Shown piece after piece: positions 43,846 through 52,649 of a stretch of 64,000 bases of DNA. The notes under the pieces were generated by a model. That model was not told the origin of the DNA and did no database searches. It saw only the letters and a program-made list of their open reading frames with translations. Each line of letters starts with the position of its first letter. Within the stretch, counting starts at the first letter, position 1. Made by a program: the position numbers and the translations under genes. The stretch lies in assembly GCF_003852315.1 (NCBI RefSeq), contig NZ_CP027762.1, positions 5,747,501 through 5,811,500 on the forward strand, written 5' to 3'. This stretch comes from Pseudomonas sp. LBUM920 (GTDB lineage: Bacteria > Pseudomonadota > Gammaproteobacteria > Pseudomonadales > Pseudomonadaceae).

Positions 43846-44646
43846 CTAGCGTTGCGGGGCAATCAACGCGCAGAGCTTGGCCACCGCCTCGACCATCTGG
43901 CCGCTGGGCCGCTCCAGGCCTTTGTCCGGCACCAACAGCAAGCGTCCCTGCGCCACGGCGGCGATCTGCGGCCAGGCTTTCCAGGCCTCCAGCTGCGGCT
44001 GATCCCCGGCCAGAATCACTTCGGGATTGCGCTGCAACACGGACTCGATGCTCACCTGCGGCGCAGGCAGCTTCAAATCAGCGAACACATTGCGTGCGCC
44101 GCACACGCTCAGCGCATCGCTGATGATCTGCCCGCCGCCTACGGTGTACAGCGGCTGGTTCCATACCTGGTAAAACACCCGCAGCGGCTCGGCGCGCTGA
44201 TAGCGCTGGCGCAGTTCGGCCAGGCGCTGACGTAACTGCGCGGCTAAGTGTCGACCGGCGTCTTCGCGCCCCACTTGTTGGGCAATGGCTTGGACCTGGG
44301 CCGCCAACTGTTCAAGGCTATGAGGTTCAGCGACGTAGACGGGGATATTCAGGTGCTGTAACTGCTCGCGCTGGGCAGGGCCGACACTGCCGGGCCACAG
44401 CAGAATGAGGTCGGGCTTGAGGCTGAGCAAACGCTCCATGTTCAATTGGCCGTAATGCCCCACTGACGGCACGTTCGCCAATGTAGCTGGCCGCTCACCA
44501 CCGTCGAGCACACCCACCAGCAGGTCGGCGGCGCCCAGTTCCACCACGATCTCAGAGAGTGAAGGCGCCAGACTGACCACGCGCTCGACCGCCATCGCCT
44601 GGGCACTCAATACCAGCAGCAGAAGCGTCAGCCAGCGACTTATCAT
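43846..44646 (-). CDS. btuF: Cobalamin-binding periplasmic protein (BtuF-like)
   Basis: 266-residue class III substrate-binding protein: signal peptide (residues 1-19, ending SAQAMA), then RVVSLAPSLSEIVVELGAAD, VGHYGQLNMERLLSLKPDLIL and a long linking helix, as in BtuF. It would deliver corrinoid to an inner-membrane ABC transporter not encoded here. The ATG at 44646 overlaps the stop of the upstream membrane-protein gene. Proximity to btuB supports vitamin B12 uptake, which ethanolamine ammonia-lyase in this window needs as cofactor. Confidence 0.82.
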   Translation of the reverse strand: MISRWLTLLLLVLSAQAMAVERVVSLAPSLSEIVVELGAADLLVGVLDGGERPATLANVPSVGHYGQLNMERLLSLKPDLILLWPGSVGPAQREQLQHLNIPVYVAEPHSLEQLAAQVQAIAQQVGREDAGRHLAAQLRQRLAELRQRYQRAEPLRVFYQVWNQPLYTVGGGQIISDALSVCGARNVFADLKLPAPQVSIESVLQRNPEVILAGDQPQLEAWKAWPQIAAVAQGRLLLVPDKGLERPSGQMVEAVAKLCALIAPQR

Positions 44647-45062
44647 CCCAACTGACGCGGGATGCGATAGAGGTAAAACAGCACCAATGTCGACAATGCC
44701 AGCAGAAACAGCGGCACCGCTTCCAGACCGACAAACACCGCCAGCGCGCCGATCCAGGCTGGCAGGGCCGCCACCAACAGCGCCGTACGCCGACGAGCCG
44801 CGAGGGTGATCCAAGCCGCCGGTTCTTCGGGCGTATCAAGGGCTTTGGCGGTGGCGATCAGTGCGTGTTTATAGCCGTGAAAATAACGCAGGCTCAGAAA
44901 CATCGAGGCCACGCCGGCGATAAACAGTGGCATGGCCAAGACGGGAAGCAGGGATTGGGCCTGGCCGAACACCAGGTTGATCACAAATAGCGGCAGCAAT
45001 GCCAGGGCCAGGTACTGCCACCAGTTAAAGGACAGTCGCCGTTTCACCTGGCCACGGGTCAC
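44643..45062 (-). CDS. Conserved inner-membrane protein
   Basis: 139-residue protein with four hydrophobic segments in two pairs (about 15-35, 37-57, 92-108, 110-130) around a polar loop (GYKHALIATAKALDTPEEP). No family recognised with confidence; described as an MFS-like or hypothetical protein in Pseudomonas genomes. It overlaps both ribA and the BtuF-like gene by four bases, so the three are co-translated. Confidence 0.75.
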   Translation of the reverse strand: MTRGQVKRRLSFNWWQYLALALLPLFVINLVFGQAQSLLPVLAMPLFIAGVASMFLSLRYFHGYKHALIATAKALDTPEEPAAWITLAARRRTALLVAALPAWIGALAVFVGLEAVPLFLLALSTLVLFYLYRIPRQLG

Positions 45063-45676
45063 GCGCGGTCGACCTCGCCCTGATGCTCGTTGCCCATCAT
45101 GTGGTCGAGCTTGCTGGCTTTGGTGGCCAGGTAGAGCTTGTTGTGCGGGTTTTGCCCGGTGTGCAGCGGCACGCGCTCAGCCACGGTGATGCCCATCTCG
45201 GTCAACGCTTTGACCTTGCGCGGGTTATTGGTCATCAGGCGCAGGGATTTCACGCCCAGGTGCTGCAGCATTGGCAGGCAGATCGCATAGTCACGCTGGT
45301 CGGCGGCAAAGCCCAGGCGCTCGTTGGCCTCGACGGTATCGGCGCCGCCGTCCTGCAGCTCGTAGGCGCGGATCTTGTTCATCAGGCCGATGCCACGGCC
45401 TTCCTGGCGCAGGTACAGCAGCACGCCACGGCCTTCGCGGGCGATGGCGCGCATGGCGGCTTCCAGTTGCGAACCACAGTCGCAGCGTTGGCTGAACAAT
45501 GCGTCGCCGGTCAAGCACTCGGAGTGCACGCGGCCAAGCACCGGCGCGCCGTCGGCGATGTCACCCAGACTGAGCACTACGTGCTCGCGGCCGGTGGCCT
45601 CTTCAAGAAAGCCGTTCATGGTGAACGTGGCAAAAGGGGTAGGCAGCTTGGAAGCAGCGACGAAAACGACGGGCAC
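45059..45676 (-). CDS. ribA: GTP cyclohydrolase II
   Basis: 205-residue zinc enzyme for the first step of riboflavin synthesis from GTP. The zinc ligands are in HSECLTGDALFSQRCDCGSQ (Cys-x10-Cys-x-Cys), the substrate site includes YLRQEGRGIGL, and a TNNPRKV motif follows. It provides the activity that the degenerate C-terminal domain of the RibB protein encoded at 48633 appears to lack. Confidence 0.97.
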   Translation of the reverse strand: MPVVFVAASKLPTPFATFTMNGFLEEATGREHVVLSLGDIADGAPVLGRVHSECLTGDALFSQRCDCGSQLEAAMRAIAREGRGVLLYLRQEGRGIGLMNKIRAYELQDGGADTVEANERLGFAADQRDYAICLPMLQHLGVKSLRLMTNNPRKVKALTEMGITVAERVPLHTGQNPHNKLYLATKASKLDHMMGNEHQGEVDRA

Positions 45677-45805
45677 CGTGTGCTCCTGATTTCAGATTTC
45701 ACAGAGGGCGCCATTGTAACAGCAGGTTCCTACAGACGCTTAAGCTGAATTATCGCTGATAAAGATCAATAGGTTCGATTGGCCTTCGTCACGGTTCTAT
45801 GCAGG

Positions 45806-46531
45806 TCAGAACGGATAAGGCTGCTTCCAGTGTTCGAAAATCGGCTTCAGTTCGCCACTCTTGACCAAAGCCGTCATGCGCTGGTCATACACCGCCATCA
45901 AGGCCCGGCCGCGCTCAGTGTCGGCAAAGCCTATGTAAAGCGGCAGCTCGGCGATAGGCGTGAGCCTGAACTGCGAAGGATCGTGCGCCTGGCCCAGCAC
46001 GTACCTGGCTTCGGTGAGGGAGTCGATGTAGAAGTCGGCGCGGGCGTGCTGCAGCATCGGCAGGATGCCATCTCGGCGTTCGATCTGGTTGAAGTGGTGC
46101 AGGTTGGGCAAGTACTCCTCGTACTTGTAGCCGCGTACCCAGGCCAGGCGATAATTGCCCAGCGTGGCAAGGCTTGGCGTCGGCGTCGTTGCCAGCCCGA
46201 GGGCGTAGATGTGGTCTGAATCGAAATGCCAGTACGGGTACAACACGCCGCTGGCCTCATCGCGATAGGAACCGACCCAGCCATCCACCTCGCCGCGCTG
46301 GGCCAGGCCGACCGAGCGGGTATAGGGCTCGCTGCGGGTTTGCAGCGTGATGCCGGCGGGCTCGAAGACTTGGCGCAAAACGTCCCAGGCCAGACCGCTG
46401 CCATCTTTGTTGGTGTAGTCGTTCCATTCCTCACTGGCCAGCGTGATTTTGCCAGGCACCGGGGCTTGATCCGCTTGCACCAGCAATGCAACGGCGCACA
46501 GCATACCCAGCAACCCTAGGCGCACATCCAT
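45806..46531 (-). CDS. Periplasmic amino-acid-type substrate-binding protein
   Basis: 241-residue protein with signal peptide (about 1-21) and the PBPb fold of polar amino-acid binding proteins (DVLRQVFEPAGITLQTR, RGEVDGWVGSYRDE, near C-terminus VYDQRMTALVKSGELKPIFE). No permease or ATPase genes adjoin, so it may be an orphan receptor or sensor-type protein. Ligand unknown. Confidence 0.82.
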   Translation of the reverse strand: MDVRLGLLGMLCAVALLVQADQAPVPGKITLASEEWNDYTNKDGSGLAWDVLRQVFEPAGITLQTRSEPYTRSVGLAQRGEVDGWVGSYRDEASGVLYPYWHFDSDHIYALGLATTPTPSLATLGNYRLAWVRGYKYEEYLPNLHHFNQIERRDGILPMLQHARADFYIDSLTEARYVLGQAHDPSQFRLTPIAELPLYIGFADTERGRALMAVYDQRMTALVKSGELKPIFEHWKQPYPF

Positions 46532-46586
46532 GATGGCAGCTTCCTACACGGTGAGAACCGTATAGAGGGTAGCGTAGGTGGCCGGC

Positions 46587-47552
46587 TTACGGCGTCTCGC
46601 GAAAATGCTGATAGCCGCGCACGGCCGGGGTGATGTCTTGCCCAGTGGCGTCGAGCAAGGTGACGCCCTGCCCCGCCTCGACCCGACCGATCACGTGGAT
46701 CGGCCAACCAGCAGCCTGCAACGGCGCCAGCTCGGCCGGCGGCAACGTGAACGCCAATACGTAGTCGTCGCCACCGCTCAGGGCCGCTACGCGCGCCTGG
46801 TCATCACCCAGAAACGCCAGCAAGGCCGCGGACAACGGCAAGTGCTGACGCTCAATCACCAGGCTGACAGCCGACGCCTTGGCGATATGCCCGCAATCAG
46901 CCAACAGCCCGTCGGAGATATCCATGGCCGATGTAGCCTTTGCCCGCAGCGCCAGGCCCAACGCCAGTTGCGGTTGTGGCGACCAGTAGTGCGCCAGCAG
47001 CGGCTCGGCGATAGCAGCGTCGGCCGTGCGTTGGCCCAGCACCAGCGGCAAGGCACCTGCAGCATTGCCCAGCTCACCGCCTACACACAGCAAATCGCCC
47101 GGTTGCGCACCGCTGCGCGTCAACGCCTGCCCGGCCGGCACACGGCCAAACACGGTCAGGGTCAGGCTCAGCGGCCCGCGCGTGGTATCACCGCCCACCA
47201 GGCCCACGCCGCAGCTTTGCGCCATGGCGTTCAAACCCTGGGCATAGCGTTGCAGCCAATCGGCATCGACCGTCGGCGTTGTCAGGGCAAGGGTAAAGGC
47301 AAGCGGATGGGCGCCCATGGCGGCCAAGTCGCTCACTGCCACGGCCAGCGAGCGCTGGCCGAGCAGGAACGGGTCACACGGGTCGGCAAAATGCACGCCG
47401 GCCACCAAGGTATCGGTGGAGATTGCCAACTGCTCCCCGGCGGGGAGCGCCAGCAAGGCGCAGTCGTCGCCGATCCCGAGAGCAATGCCTTCTCCGCCCT
47501 GCGCACAGGGCGCGGCGGCGAAGTAGTTGCGGATCAGCTCGAACTCACCCAT
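46587..47552 (-). CDS. thiL: Thiamine-monophosphate kinase
   Basis: 321-residue enzyme that phosphorylates thiamine monophosphate to the active diphosphate. Family segments visible: IGDDCALLALPAGEQLAIST, DTLVAGVHF, DLAAMGAHPLAFTLAL, MDISDGLLADCGHIA and SGGDDYVLAFT. It follows nusB with an 18-bp gap. ThDP is the cofactor of the Dxs enzyme encoded upstream. Confidence 0.96.
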   Translation of the reverse strand: MGEFELIRNYFAAAPCAQGGEGIALGIGDDCALLALPAGEQLAISTDTLVAGVHFADPCDPFLLGQRSLAVAVSDLAAMGAHPLAFTLALTTPTVDADWLQRYAQGLNAMAQSCGVGLVGGDTTRGPLSLTLTVFGRVPAGQALTRSGAQPGDLLCVGGELGNAAGALPLVLGQRTADAAIAEPLLAHYWSPQPQLALGLALRAKATSAMDISDGLLADCGHIAKASAVSLVIERQHLPLSAALLAFLGDDQARVAALSGGDDYVLAFTLPPAELAPLQAAGWPIHVIGRVEAGQGVTLLDATGQDITPAVRGYQHFRETP

Positions 47553-47570
47553 TGGGAAGGTAAGCGCGAC

Positions 47571-48071
47571 TTAGCGCTTGTGTTCCTTCACTTCGGCTTC
47601 ACGCAGGCGCGGGGCCAGCTTGTCGAGCACGCCGTTGACGAACTTGTGGCCGTCGGTCGAACCGTAGACTTTGGCCAGCTCGATCCCTTCGTTGATCACC
47701 ACGCGGTACGGCACGTCAACGCGCTTGAGCAGTTCCCAGGTGGACAGGCGCATCACGCACAGTTCAACCGGGTCCAGCTCTTCGATCGTCAGGTCCAGGC
47801 AAGGCGCCAGCGCCGTGTCGATCTCGGTCAGGTTGGCATGCACACCGTGCAGGATGTCGTGGAAGTAGCTCTGGTCGGCAAACGTGAAGTCGTTGTCGAC
47901 GCGGAACTGCGCTTCGATTTCGTTCAACGAAGCGCCGGCCATCAAACGCTGGTACAGCGCCTGAGTCGCGAGTTGACGCGCTTTACGGCGCTTCTCGCTT
48001 TTGGACGGCTTGCCGGCATCCGCAGGGCGCGGGTCTTGAGGGTTGAACTGATCGCTCTCGTCGGAAATCAC
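47571..48071 (-). CDS. nusB: Transcription antitermination factor NusB
   Basis: 166-residue all-helical protein that binds boxA RNA with NusE (S10) in rRNA antitermination. A charged extension (residues 1-30) precedes the conserved core KARQLATQALYQ, and the family segments RLSTWELL and VINEGIELAKVYGSTDGHKFVNGVLD-type are present. It overlaps the ribH gene by four bases, the conserved rib-nusB linkage. Confidence 0.97.
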   Translation of the reverse strand: MISDESDQFNPQDPRPADAGKPSKSEKRRKARQLATQALYQRLMAGASLNEIEAQFRVDNDFTFADQSYFHDILHGVHANLTEIDTALAPCLDLTIEELDPVELCVMRLSTWELLKRVDVPYRVVINEGIELAKVYGSTDGHKFVNGVLDKLAPRLREAEVKEHKR

Positions 48072-48544
48072 TTGGCCTCCAACTGCGACAGCAGGCTGAC
48101 CATTTCCAGCGCGGACAGGGCAGCTTCAGCGCCTTTGTTACCGGCCTTGGTGCCGGAACGCTCGATGGCTTGCTCGATGGAATCTACGGTCAGCACGCCG
48201 AAAGCGACGGGCACGCCGAACTCCATGGACACTTGGGCCAGGCCCTTGGTGCATTCGCCGGCCACGTATTCGAAGTGCGGAGTGCCGCCACGAATGACCG
48301 CGCCCAGGGCGATGATCGCCGCGTATTCACCCTGCTGAGCAACTTTTTGCGCAACCAGTGGAATTTCGAAGGCGCCAGGGGCACGGATGAGAGTGATGTC
48401 GCTCTCGCTCACACCGTGGCGAACCAGGGCGTCAACGGCACCGCTTACCAGGCTTTCAACCACGAAGCTGTTGAAGCGGCCAACCACCAGGGCATAGCGG
48501 CCTTTGGGGGCGATGAAGGTACCTTCGATGGTCTTCAGGGTCAT
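48068..48544 (-). CDS. ribH: 6,7-dimethyl-8-ribityllumazine synthase
   Basis: 158-residue lumazine synthase that condenses the ribulose-derived butanone phosphate with the pyrimidine amine, the step before riboflavin. Segments RFNSFVVESLVSGAVDAL, RAPGAFEIPLVAQ, ALGAVIRGGTPHFEYV and GVPVAFGVLTVDSIEQA are diagnostic. Named ribE in some Pseudomonas annotations. Coupled to nusB by overlap. Confidence 0.97.
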   Translation of the reverse strand: MTLKTIEGTFIAPKGRYALVVGRFNSFVVESLVSGAVDALVRHGVSESDITLIRAPGAFEIPLVAQKVAQQGEYAAIIALGAVIRGGTPHFEYVAGECTKGLAQVSMEFGVPVAFGVLTVDSIEQAIERSGTKAGNKGAEAALSALEMVSLLSQLEAK

Positions 48545-48632
48545 TCGACAAATCTCTTAAAGAGCCGGGACGCGAAAAGTGCGTCCCTCAGTGATGATTT
48601 AACCGCGAACAAGGGGCAAAAATCGCCAGCCT

Positions 48633-49724
48633 TTATTCGGAGGGCACGTATTCTACAACTTCCAGGTCGAAACCGGATATCGCATTAAATTTCATTGGCG
48701 CGCTCATCAGGCGCATTTTGCGTACGCCCAAGTCACGCAGGATCTGCGAACCGGCACCGACGATGCTGTAGGTGGTCGGTTTTTTCACCGGCACGTGGTC
48801 GGCGGTTTCGCGGATATGCGCCAGCAATACATCGCCGTCCAACGGGTGACCGAGCAACAGCACCACACCGCTGCCTGCCTCGGAGACCGCAGCCATGGCG
48901 GCGCGCAGGCTCCAGCGGCCAGGCTGCTTGACCATCAACAGGTCGCGCAACGGGTCCATGTTGTGCACACGCACCAGGGTCGGTTCTTCAGCACAGATTT
49001 TGCCCAGGGTCAGGGCCATGTGCACGTCGCCCTCCACTGAATCACGGTAGGTCACCAAATTGAATTGGCCCAGTTCGCTGTCCAGCGGCTGCTCGGCAAT
49101 CCGCTGAACGGTACGTTCGTGGATCATGCGGTAATGAATCAGGTCGGCAATGGTGCCGATCTTGATGCCGTGTTCGGCGGCAAACGCTTCAAGTTCAGTG
49201 CGACGGGCCATGGTGCCGTCGTCGTTCATCACTTCGCAGATCACCCCGCTCGGCTCGAAACCGGCCATGCGCGCCAGGTCGCAGGCGGCTTCGGTGTGGC
49301 CGGCACGCGCGAGGGTGCCACCCGGCTGGGCCATCAGCGGGAAGATATGGCCGGGGCTGACGATGTCTTCGGCCTTGGCGTCTTTGGCGGCGGCGGCTTG
49401 CACGGTGCGCGCGCGGTCGGCCGCAGAAATACCGGTGGTCACGCCGGTGGTCGCTTCAATCGATACGGTGAACTTGGTGCCGAAACCCGACCCATTGCGT
49501 GGCGCCATCAAGGGCAGCTTGAGCAGCTCGCAGCGTTCGCGGCTCATGGGCATGCAGATCAGCCCGCGAGCGTGCTTGGCCATGAAGTTGATGTGCTCAG
49601 CCTTGCAGGCCTCGGCGGCCATGATGATGTCGCCTTCGTTCTCGCGGTCTTCGTCATCCATCAGGATGACCATCTTGCCTTGGCGGATGTCTTCAACCAG
49701 TTCTTCGATGCTATTGAGCGCCAC
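48633..49724 (-). CDS. ribB: 3,4-dihydroxy-2-butanone-4-phosphate synthase with degenerate GTP cyclohydrolase-like domain
   Basis: 363-residue RibBA-type fusion. The N-terminal 200 residues form the DHBP synthase (MVILMDDEDRENEGDI, GHIFPLMAQPGGTLARAGHT-type, DDGTMARR), making the four-carbon unit of riboflavin. The C-terminal domain resembles GTP cyclohydrolase II but lacks the Cys-x10-Cys-x-Cys zinc site, so it is probably inactive for that reaction; ribA at 45059 supplies it. No FMN riboswitch was recognised upstream. Confidence 0.95.
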   Translation of the reverse strand: MALNSIEELVEDIRQGKMVILMDDEDRENEGDIIMAAEACKAEHINFMAKHARGLICMPMSRERCELLKLPLMAPRNGSGFGTKFTVSIEATTGVTTGISAADRARTVQAAAAKDAKAEDIVSPGHIFPLMAQPGGTLARAGHTEAACDLARMAGFEPSGVICEVMNDDGTMARRTELEAFAAEHGIKIGTIADLIHYRMIHERTVQRIAEQPLDSELGQFNLVTYRDSVEGDVHMALTLGKICAEEPTLVRVHNMDPLRDLLMVKQPGRWSLRAAMAAVSEAGSGVVLLLGHPLDGDVLLAHIRETADHVPVKKPTTYSIVGAGSQILRDLGVRKMRLMSAPMKFNAISGFDLEVVEYVPSE

Positions 49725-49739
49725 GCGGCACCCCCTTGG

Positions 49740-50402
49740 TCAGGATTTAAGGTAGCCGTTAGCGGCTAAAAAACTTTCAGTGATGTTCCCGGCAGTAGGC
49801 TCTGCGGCCTTATCGCCCAACAGCAGGCGCTCCAGGTAACGGGCAAGCAAGTCGACTTCCAGATTCACCCGGCGACCTGGCTGATACGAGGCCATGATGG
49901 TTTCGCTCAGGGTGTGGGGAATGATGGTCAGTTCGAATTCGGCGCCATTGACGGCGTTCACGGTCAGGCTGGTGCCATCGACGGTGATCGAGCCTTTGTG
50001 GGCAATGTACTTGGCCAGCTCTTTGGGTGCGCGGATGCGAAATTCCACGGCCCGTGCGTTTTCGCTGCGGGACACCACTTCGCCGACGCCATCAACATGG
50101 CCGCTGACCAGGTGGCCGCCCAGGCGCGTGGTCGGGGTCAGGGCTTTTTCCAGGTTGACCGGGCTGCCGGCCTTGAGGTCGTTCATCGCGGTGCAGTCCA
50201 GGGTTTCCCGGCTGACATCGGCGGCAAAGCCGTTGCCAGGCAGCTCGATGACGGTCAGGCACACGCCGCTGACGGCGATGCTGTCGCCCAGCTTGACGTC
50301 GCCCAGGTCCAGCTTGCCGGTTTCAACCAGCAGGCGTACGTCGCCGCCTTTGGGAGTCATTGCACGGATGCTGCCGATGGATTCGATTATGCCGGTGAAC
50401 AT
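49740..50402 (-). CDS. ribC: Riboflavin synthase alpha subunit
   Basis: 220-residue enzyme that dismutates two lumazine molecules into riboflavin. The typical duplicated beta-barrel is visible: MFTGIIESIGSI and DSIAVSGVCLTV in the first half, GHVDGVGEV and KGSITVDGTSLTVN in the second. Named ribE or ribC depending on the nomenclature. It lies 15 bp upstream of the ribB gene and 48 bp after ribD. Confidence 0.96.
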   Translation of the reverse strand: MFTGIIESIGSIRAMTPKGGDVRLLVETGKLDLGDVKLGDSIAVSGVCLTVIELPGNGFAADVSRETLDCTAMNDLKAGSPVNLEKALTPTTRLGGHLVSGHVDGVGEVVSRSENARAVEFRIRAPKELAKYIAHKGSITVDGTSLTVNAVNGAEFELTIIPHTLSETIMASYQPGRRVNLEVDLLARYLERLLLGDKAAEPTAGNITESFLAANGYLKS

Positions 50403-50450
50403 TTCGTTCTCCTGAAAACGAGGGGCTGTCGCTCAAGCGCGGGCCGGGAA

Positions 50451-51587
50451 TTATACGCTCGCTGCTGGCATAGGGATGGCAGTGACTCGCCAGTCGTCGC
50501 CTACAGCGCGCATGTCAGTGATCTTGAGTTGGGGGGCGTCGGCCAGCTTCTCAAGCGGCCAGTCCAGCAGAGGCCGGGCGGCGGAGCCAAGGAACTTGCC
50601 GGCGACGAATATCACGTACTCGTCCACCAGCCCTTGCTGGGCAAACGCACCGGCCAGGCTCGGGCCGGCTTCCACCAGCACTTCGTTGACGCCACGGGCG
50701 GCCAGGGCCACCAGGGCCGAGCGCAGGTCGACCTGACCATCAACGCCCGGCACCACCAGGCATTCGGGGCCACGGGGGAACTGGTTTTCCGCCGTCACGC
50801 AGGTGATGACCAACGCCGGGCCGGCCTTGAAGAACGGCGCGTTGAGCGGCACCCGCAGGCGCCCGTCGATCAACACACGCAAGGGCGGGCGCGACATGGC
50901 AAGTGCGGTGGTTTCATCGTCCAGGCCCAACTCGGCGGCGCGTACAGTCAGACGCGCGCCGTCGGCCAGCACCGTGTCGGCGCCGGTCAGCACCACACTG
51001 GCCTCGGCACGCAGGCGCTGTACGGCGGCGCGGGCGGCCGGGCCGGTGATCCATTGGCTTTCGCCACTGGCCATCGCGGTACGGCCGTCCAGGCTCATCG
51101 CCAGCTTGACCCGCACAAACGGCAGACCGTGCTCCATGCGCTTGAGAAAGCCCGGGTTCAGCGCGCGCGCTTCGCTTTCCAGCACGCCGCTGCGGGTTTG
51201 GATACCGGCTTGCGCCAAGCGCTGCATGCCACGCCCGGCCACTTCCGGGTTCGGGTCCTGCATCCCGGCCACCACGCGCGCTACACCGGCAGTCACCAGT
51301 GCATCGGCACACGGCGGCGTGCGTCCGTGGTGGCTGCACGGCTCCAGCGTTACATACACCGTGGCGCCACGCGCCTTGGCACCGGCGGCGCGCAGGGCAT
51401 TCGGCTCGGCATGCGGTTCGCCGGTGCGCTCGTGCCAGCCTTCGCCGACAATCTGCCCGTCACGCACAATCACGCAGCCCACACGCGGGTTGGGGTGGGT
51501 GGTGTACACGCCCTTGCGCGCCAATTCGAGGGCGCGGGCCATGTAATGGGCGTCGAGGACAGCTTGTTCGGCAGACGGAGGGTTCAT
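50451..51587 (-). CDS. ribD: Bifunctional pyrimidine deaminase/reductase
   Basis: 378-residue enzyme catalysing deamination and reduction in riboflavin synthesis. The N-terminal zinc deaminase domain shows HAEPNAL and PCSHHGRTPPCADAL; the C-terminal dihydrofolate-reductase-like domain has VKLAMSLDGRTAMASGESQW and EVLVEAGPSLAGAF. It overlaps nrdR by four bases, so nrdR and the rib genes are co-transcribed. Confidence 0.97.
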   Translation of the reverse strand: MNPPSAEQAVLDAHYMARALELARKGVYTTHPNPRVGCVIVRDGQIVGEGWHERTGEPHAEPNALRAAGAKARGATVYVTLEPCSHHGRTPPCADALVTAGVARVVAGMQDPNPEVAGRGMQRLAQAGIQTRSGVLESEARALNPGFLKRMEHGLPFVRVKLAMSLDGRTAMASGESQWITGPAARAAVQRLRAEASVVLTGADTVLADGARLTVRAAELGLDDETTALAMSRPPLRVLIDGRLRVPLNAPFFKAGPALVITCVTAENQFPRGPECLVVPGVDGQVDLRSALVALAARGVNEVLVEAGPSLAGAFAQQGLVDEYVIFVAGKFLGSAARPLLDWPLEKLADAPQLKITDMRAVGDDWRVTAIPMPAASV

Positions 51588-52054
51588 TTTTTGGCAGGCT
51601 CACGGGCCAGGCGGTCGATTTCTTCGCGGAACTCATTGAGGTCCTGGAAGCGTCGATACACCGAGGCGAAACGGATATAGGCGACTTCGTCGAGCTTTTG
51701 CAGCTCGCCCATCACCAGCTCTCCAACCACCAGGCTCTTGACCTCGCGCTCGCCGGTCGCACGCAGCTTGTGCTTGATGTGCACCAGCGCCGCCTCCAGC
51801 CGCTCGACACTCACCGGGCGTTTTTCCAGGGCGCGCTGCATACCGGCGCGCAATTTGTCTTCGTCGAAAGGCTGGCGGCTGCCGTCGGACTTGATCAGAC
51901 GTGGCAATACCAGTTCGGCGGTTTCGAAGGTGGTGAAACGTTCACCGCAGCCAGAGGCCAGGCATTCGCGCCGGCGACGTACTTGATCGCCCTCGGCGAC
52001 CAGACGCGAGTCAATGACCTTGGTGTCGTTGGCACCGCAGAAGGGACAGTGCAT
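51584..52054 (-). CDS. nrdR: Transcriptional repressor NrdR
   Basis: 156-residue regulator of ribonucleotide reductase genes. The zinc ribbon is MHCPFCGAND with the second pair in RRRECLASGCGERFTT, followed by the ATP-cone domain (PRLIKSDGSRQPFDEDKLRAG-type). The second Cys pair is spaced wider (C-x4-C) than the usual C-x2-C in many orthologues. The ATG at 52054 is chosen because MHCPFC is the conserved N-terminus; upstream frame is not protein-like. Confidence 0.95.
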   Translation of the reverse strand: MHCPFCGANDTKVIDSRLVAEGDQVRRRRECLASGCGERFTTFETAELVLPRLIKSDGSRQPFDEDKLRAGMQRALEKRPVSVERLEAALVHIKHKLRATGEREVKSLVVGELVMGELQKLDEVAYIRFASVYRRFQDLNEFREEIDRLAREPAKK

Positions 52055-52193
52055 GGTGGCAGGCAACAAAAAAAGGGAGGGCCATGGTAGCGCATCCCTG
52101 TGGCAAGACAAGCCATAGCCTTTACGGTATATAGGCAGGCTTATATGTTTCTTTATTTTAAAGCCACGGATTTTGCCCTTTCTGGAGCCGTAC

Positions 52194-52649
52194 ATGCAGT
52201 TACGACCACTTGTTTTACTCACCCTGTTCAGTTTTCTGGTCGCCTGCAGCAGCGAAGCCCCCAAGCCTTCGGTGCCTCAACCGACGCCTGCCCAAGAGAA
52301 AAAAGTGCCCGGCATTGAAGACCTCGGCCCGCTGCCGGCTTACCAGCGCGAAATCAACGGCACCCTCAACGGCGTGCCGGCCAACGCCGAAGTCGAACTG
52401 GCCCTGCTGGTGATTGACGAGCGCAACCGCCCGCAACAACTGCTCGCCAGCAGCGTATTGACCGGCAACGGCAAGCCCCTGGCCTTCCGCCTGCGCTTTA
52501 ACCCGGAAGCGTTCCCGGCCGGTGCGCGGGTTGAATTGCGCGGTCGCGCCAGCCAGTCCGGCCAGTTGATCCTGCACCTGCCCGCCGTGCGTATCACCCA
52601 GGCGATTACCCAGGCCACTGGCCCGCTGCAGCTCGTCCCGGCGCCATGA
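52194..52649 (+). CDS. YbaY-family lipoprotein
   Basis: 151-residue lipoprotein with signal MQLRPLVLLTLFSFLVAC (Cys18), a Pro-rich linker and a C-terminal beta-domain of the YbaY/secretin-pilotin-like type (REINGTLNGVPANAEVELAL, FRLRFNPEAF, RASQSGQLILHL). The ATG at 52194 has GGAG eight bases upstream. It overlaps the methyltransferase gene by ATGA. Confidence 0.85.
   Translation: MQLRPLVLLTLFSFLVACSSEAPKPSVPQPTPAQEKKVPGIEDLGPLPAYQREINGTLNGVPANAEVELALLVIDERNRPQQLLASSVLTGNGKPLAFRLRFNPEAFPAGARVELRGRASQSGQLILHLPAVRITQAITQATGPLQLVPAP

Noticed and set aside
48567..48587. GGGACGC/GCGTCCC hairpin between ribB and ribH as FMN riboswitch or terminator
   Set aside because: Far too short for an FMN riboswitch and without a T-run for a terminator.
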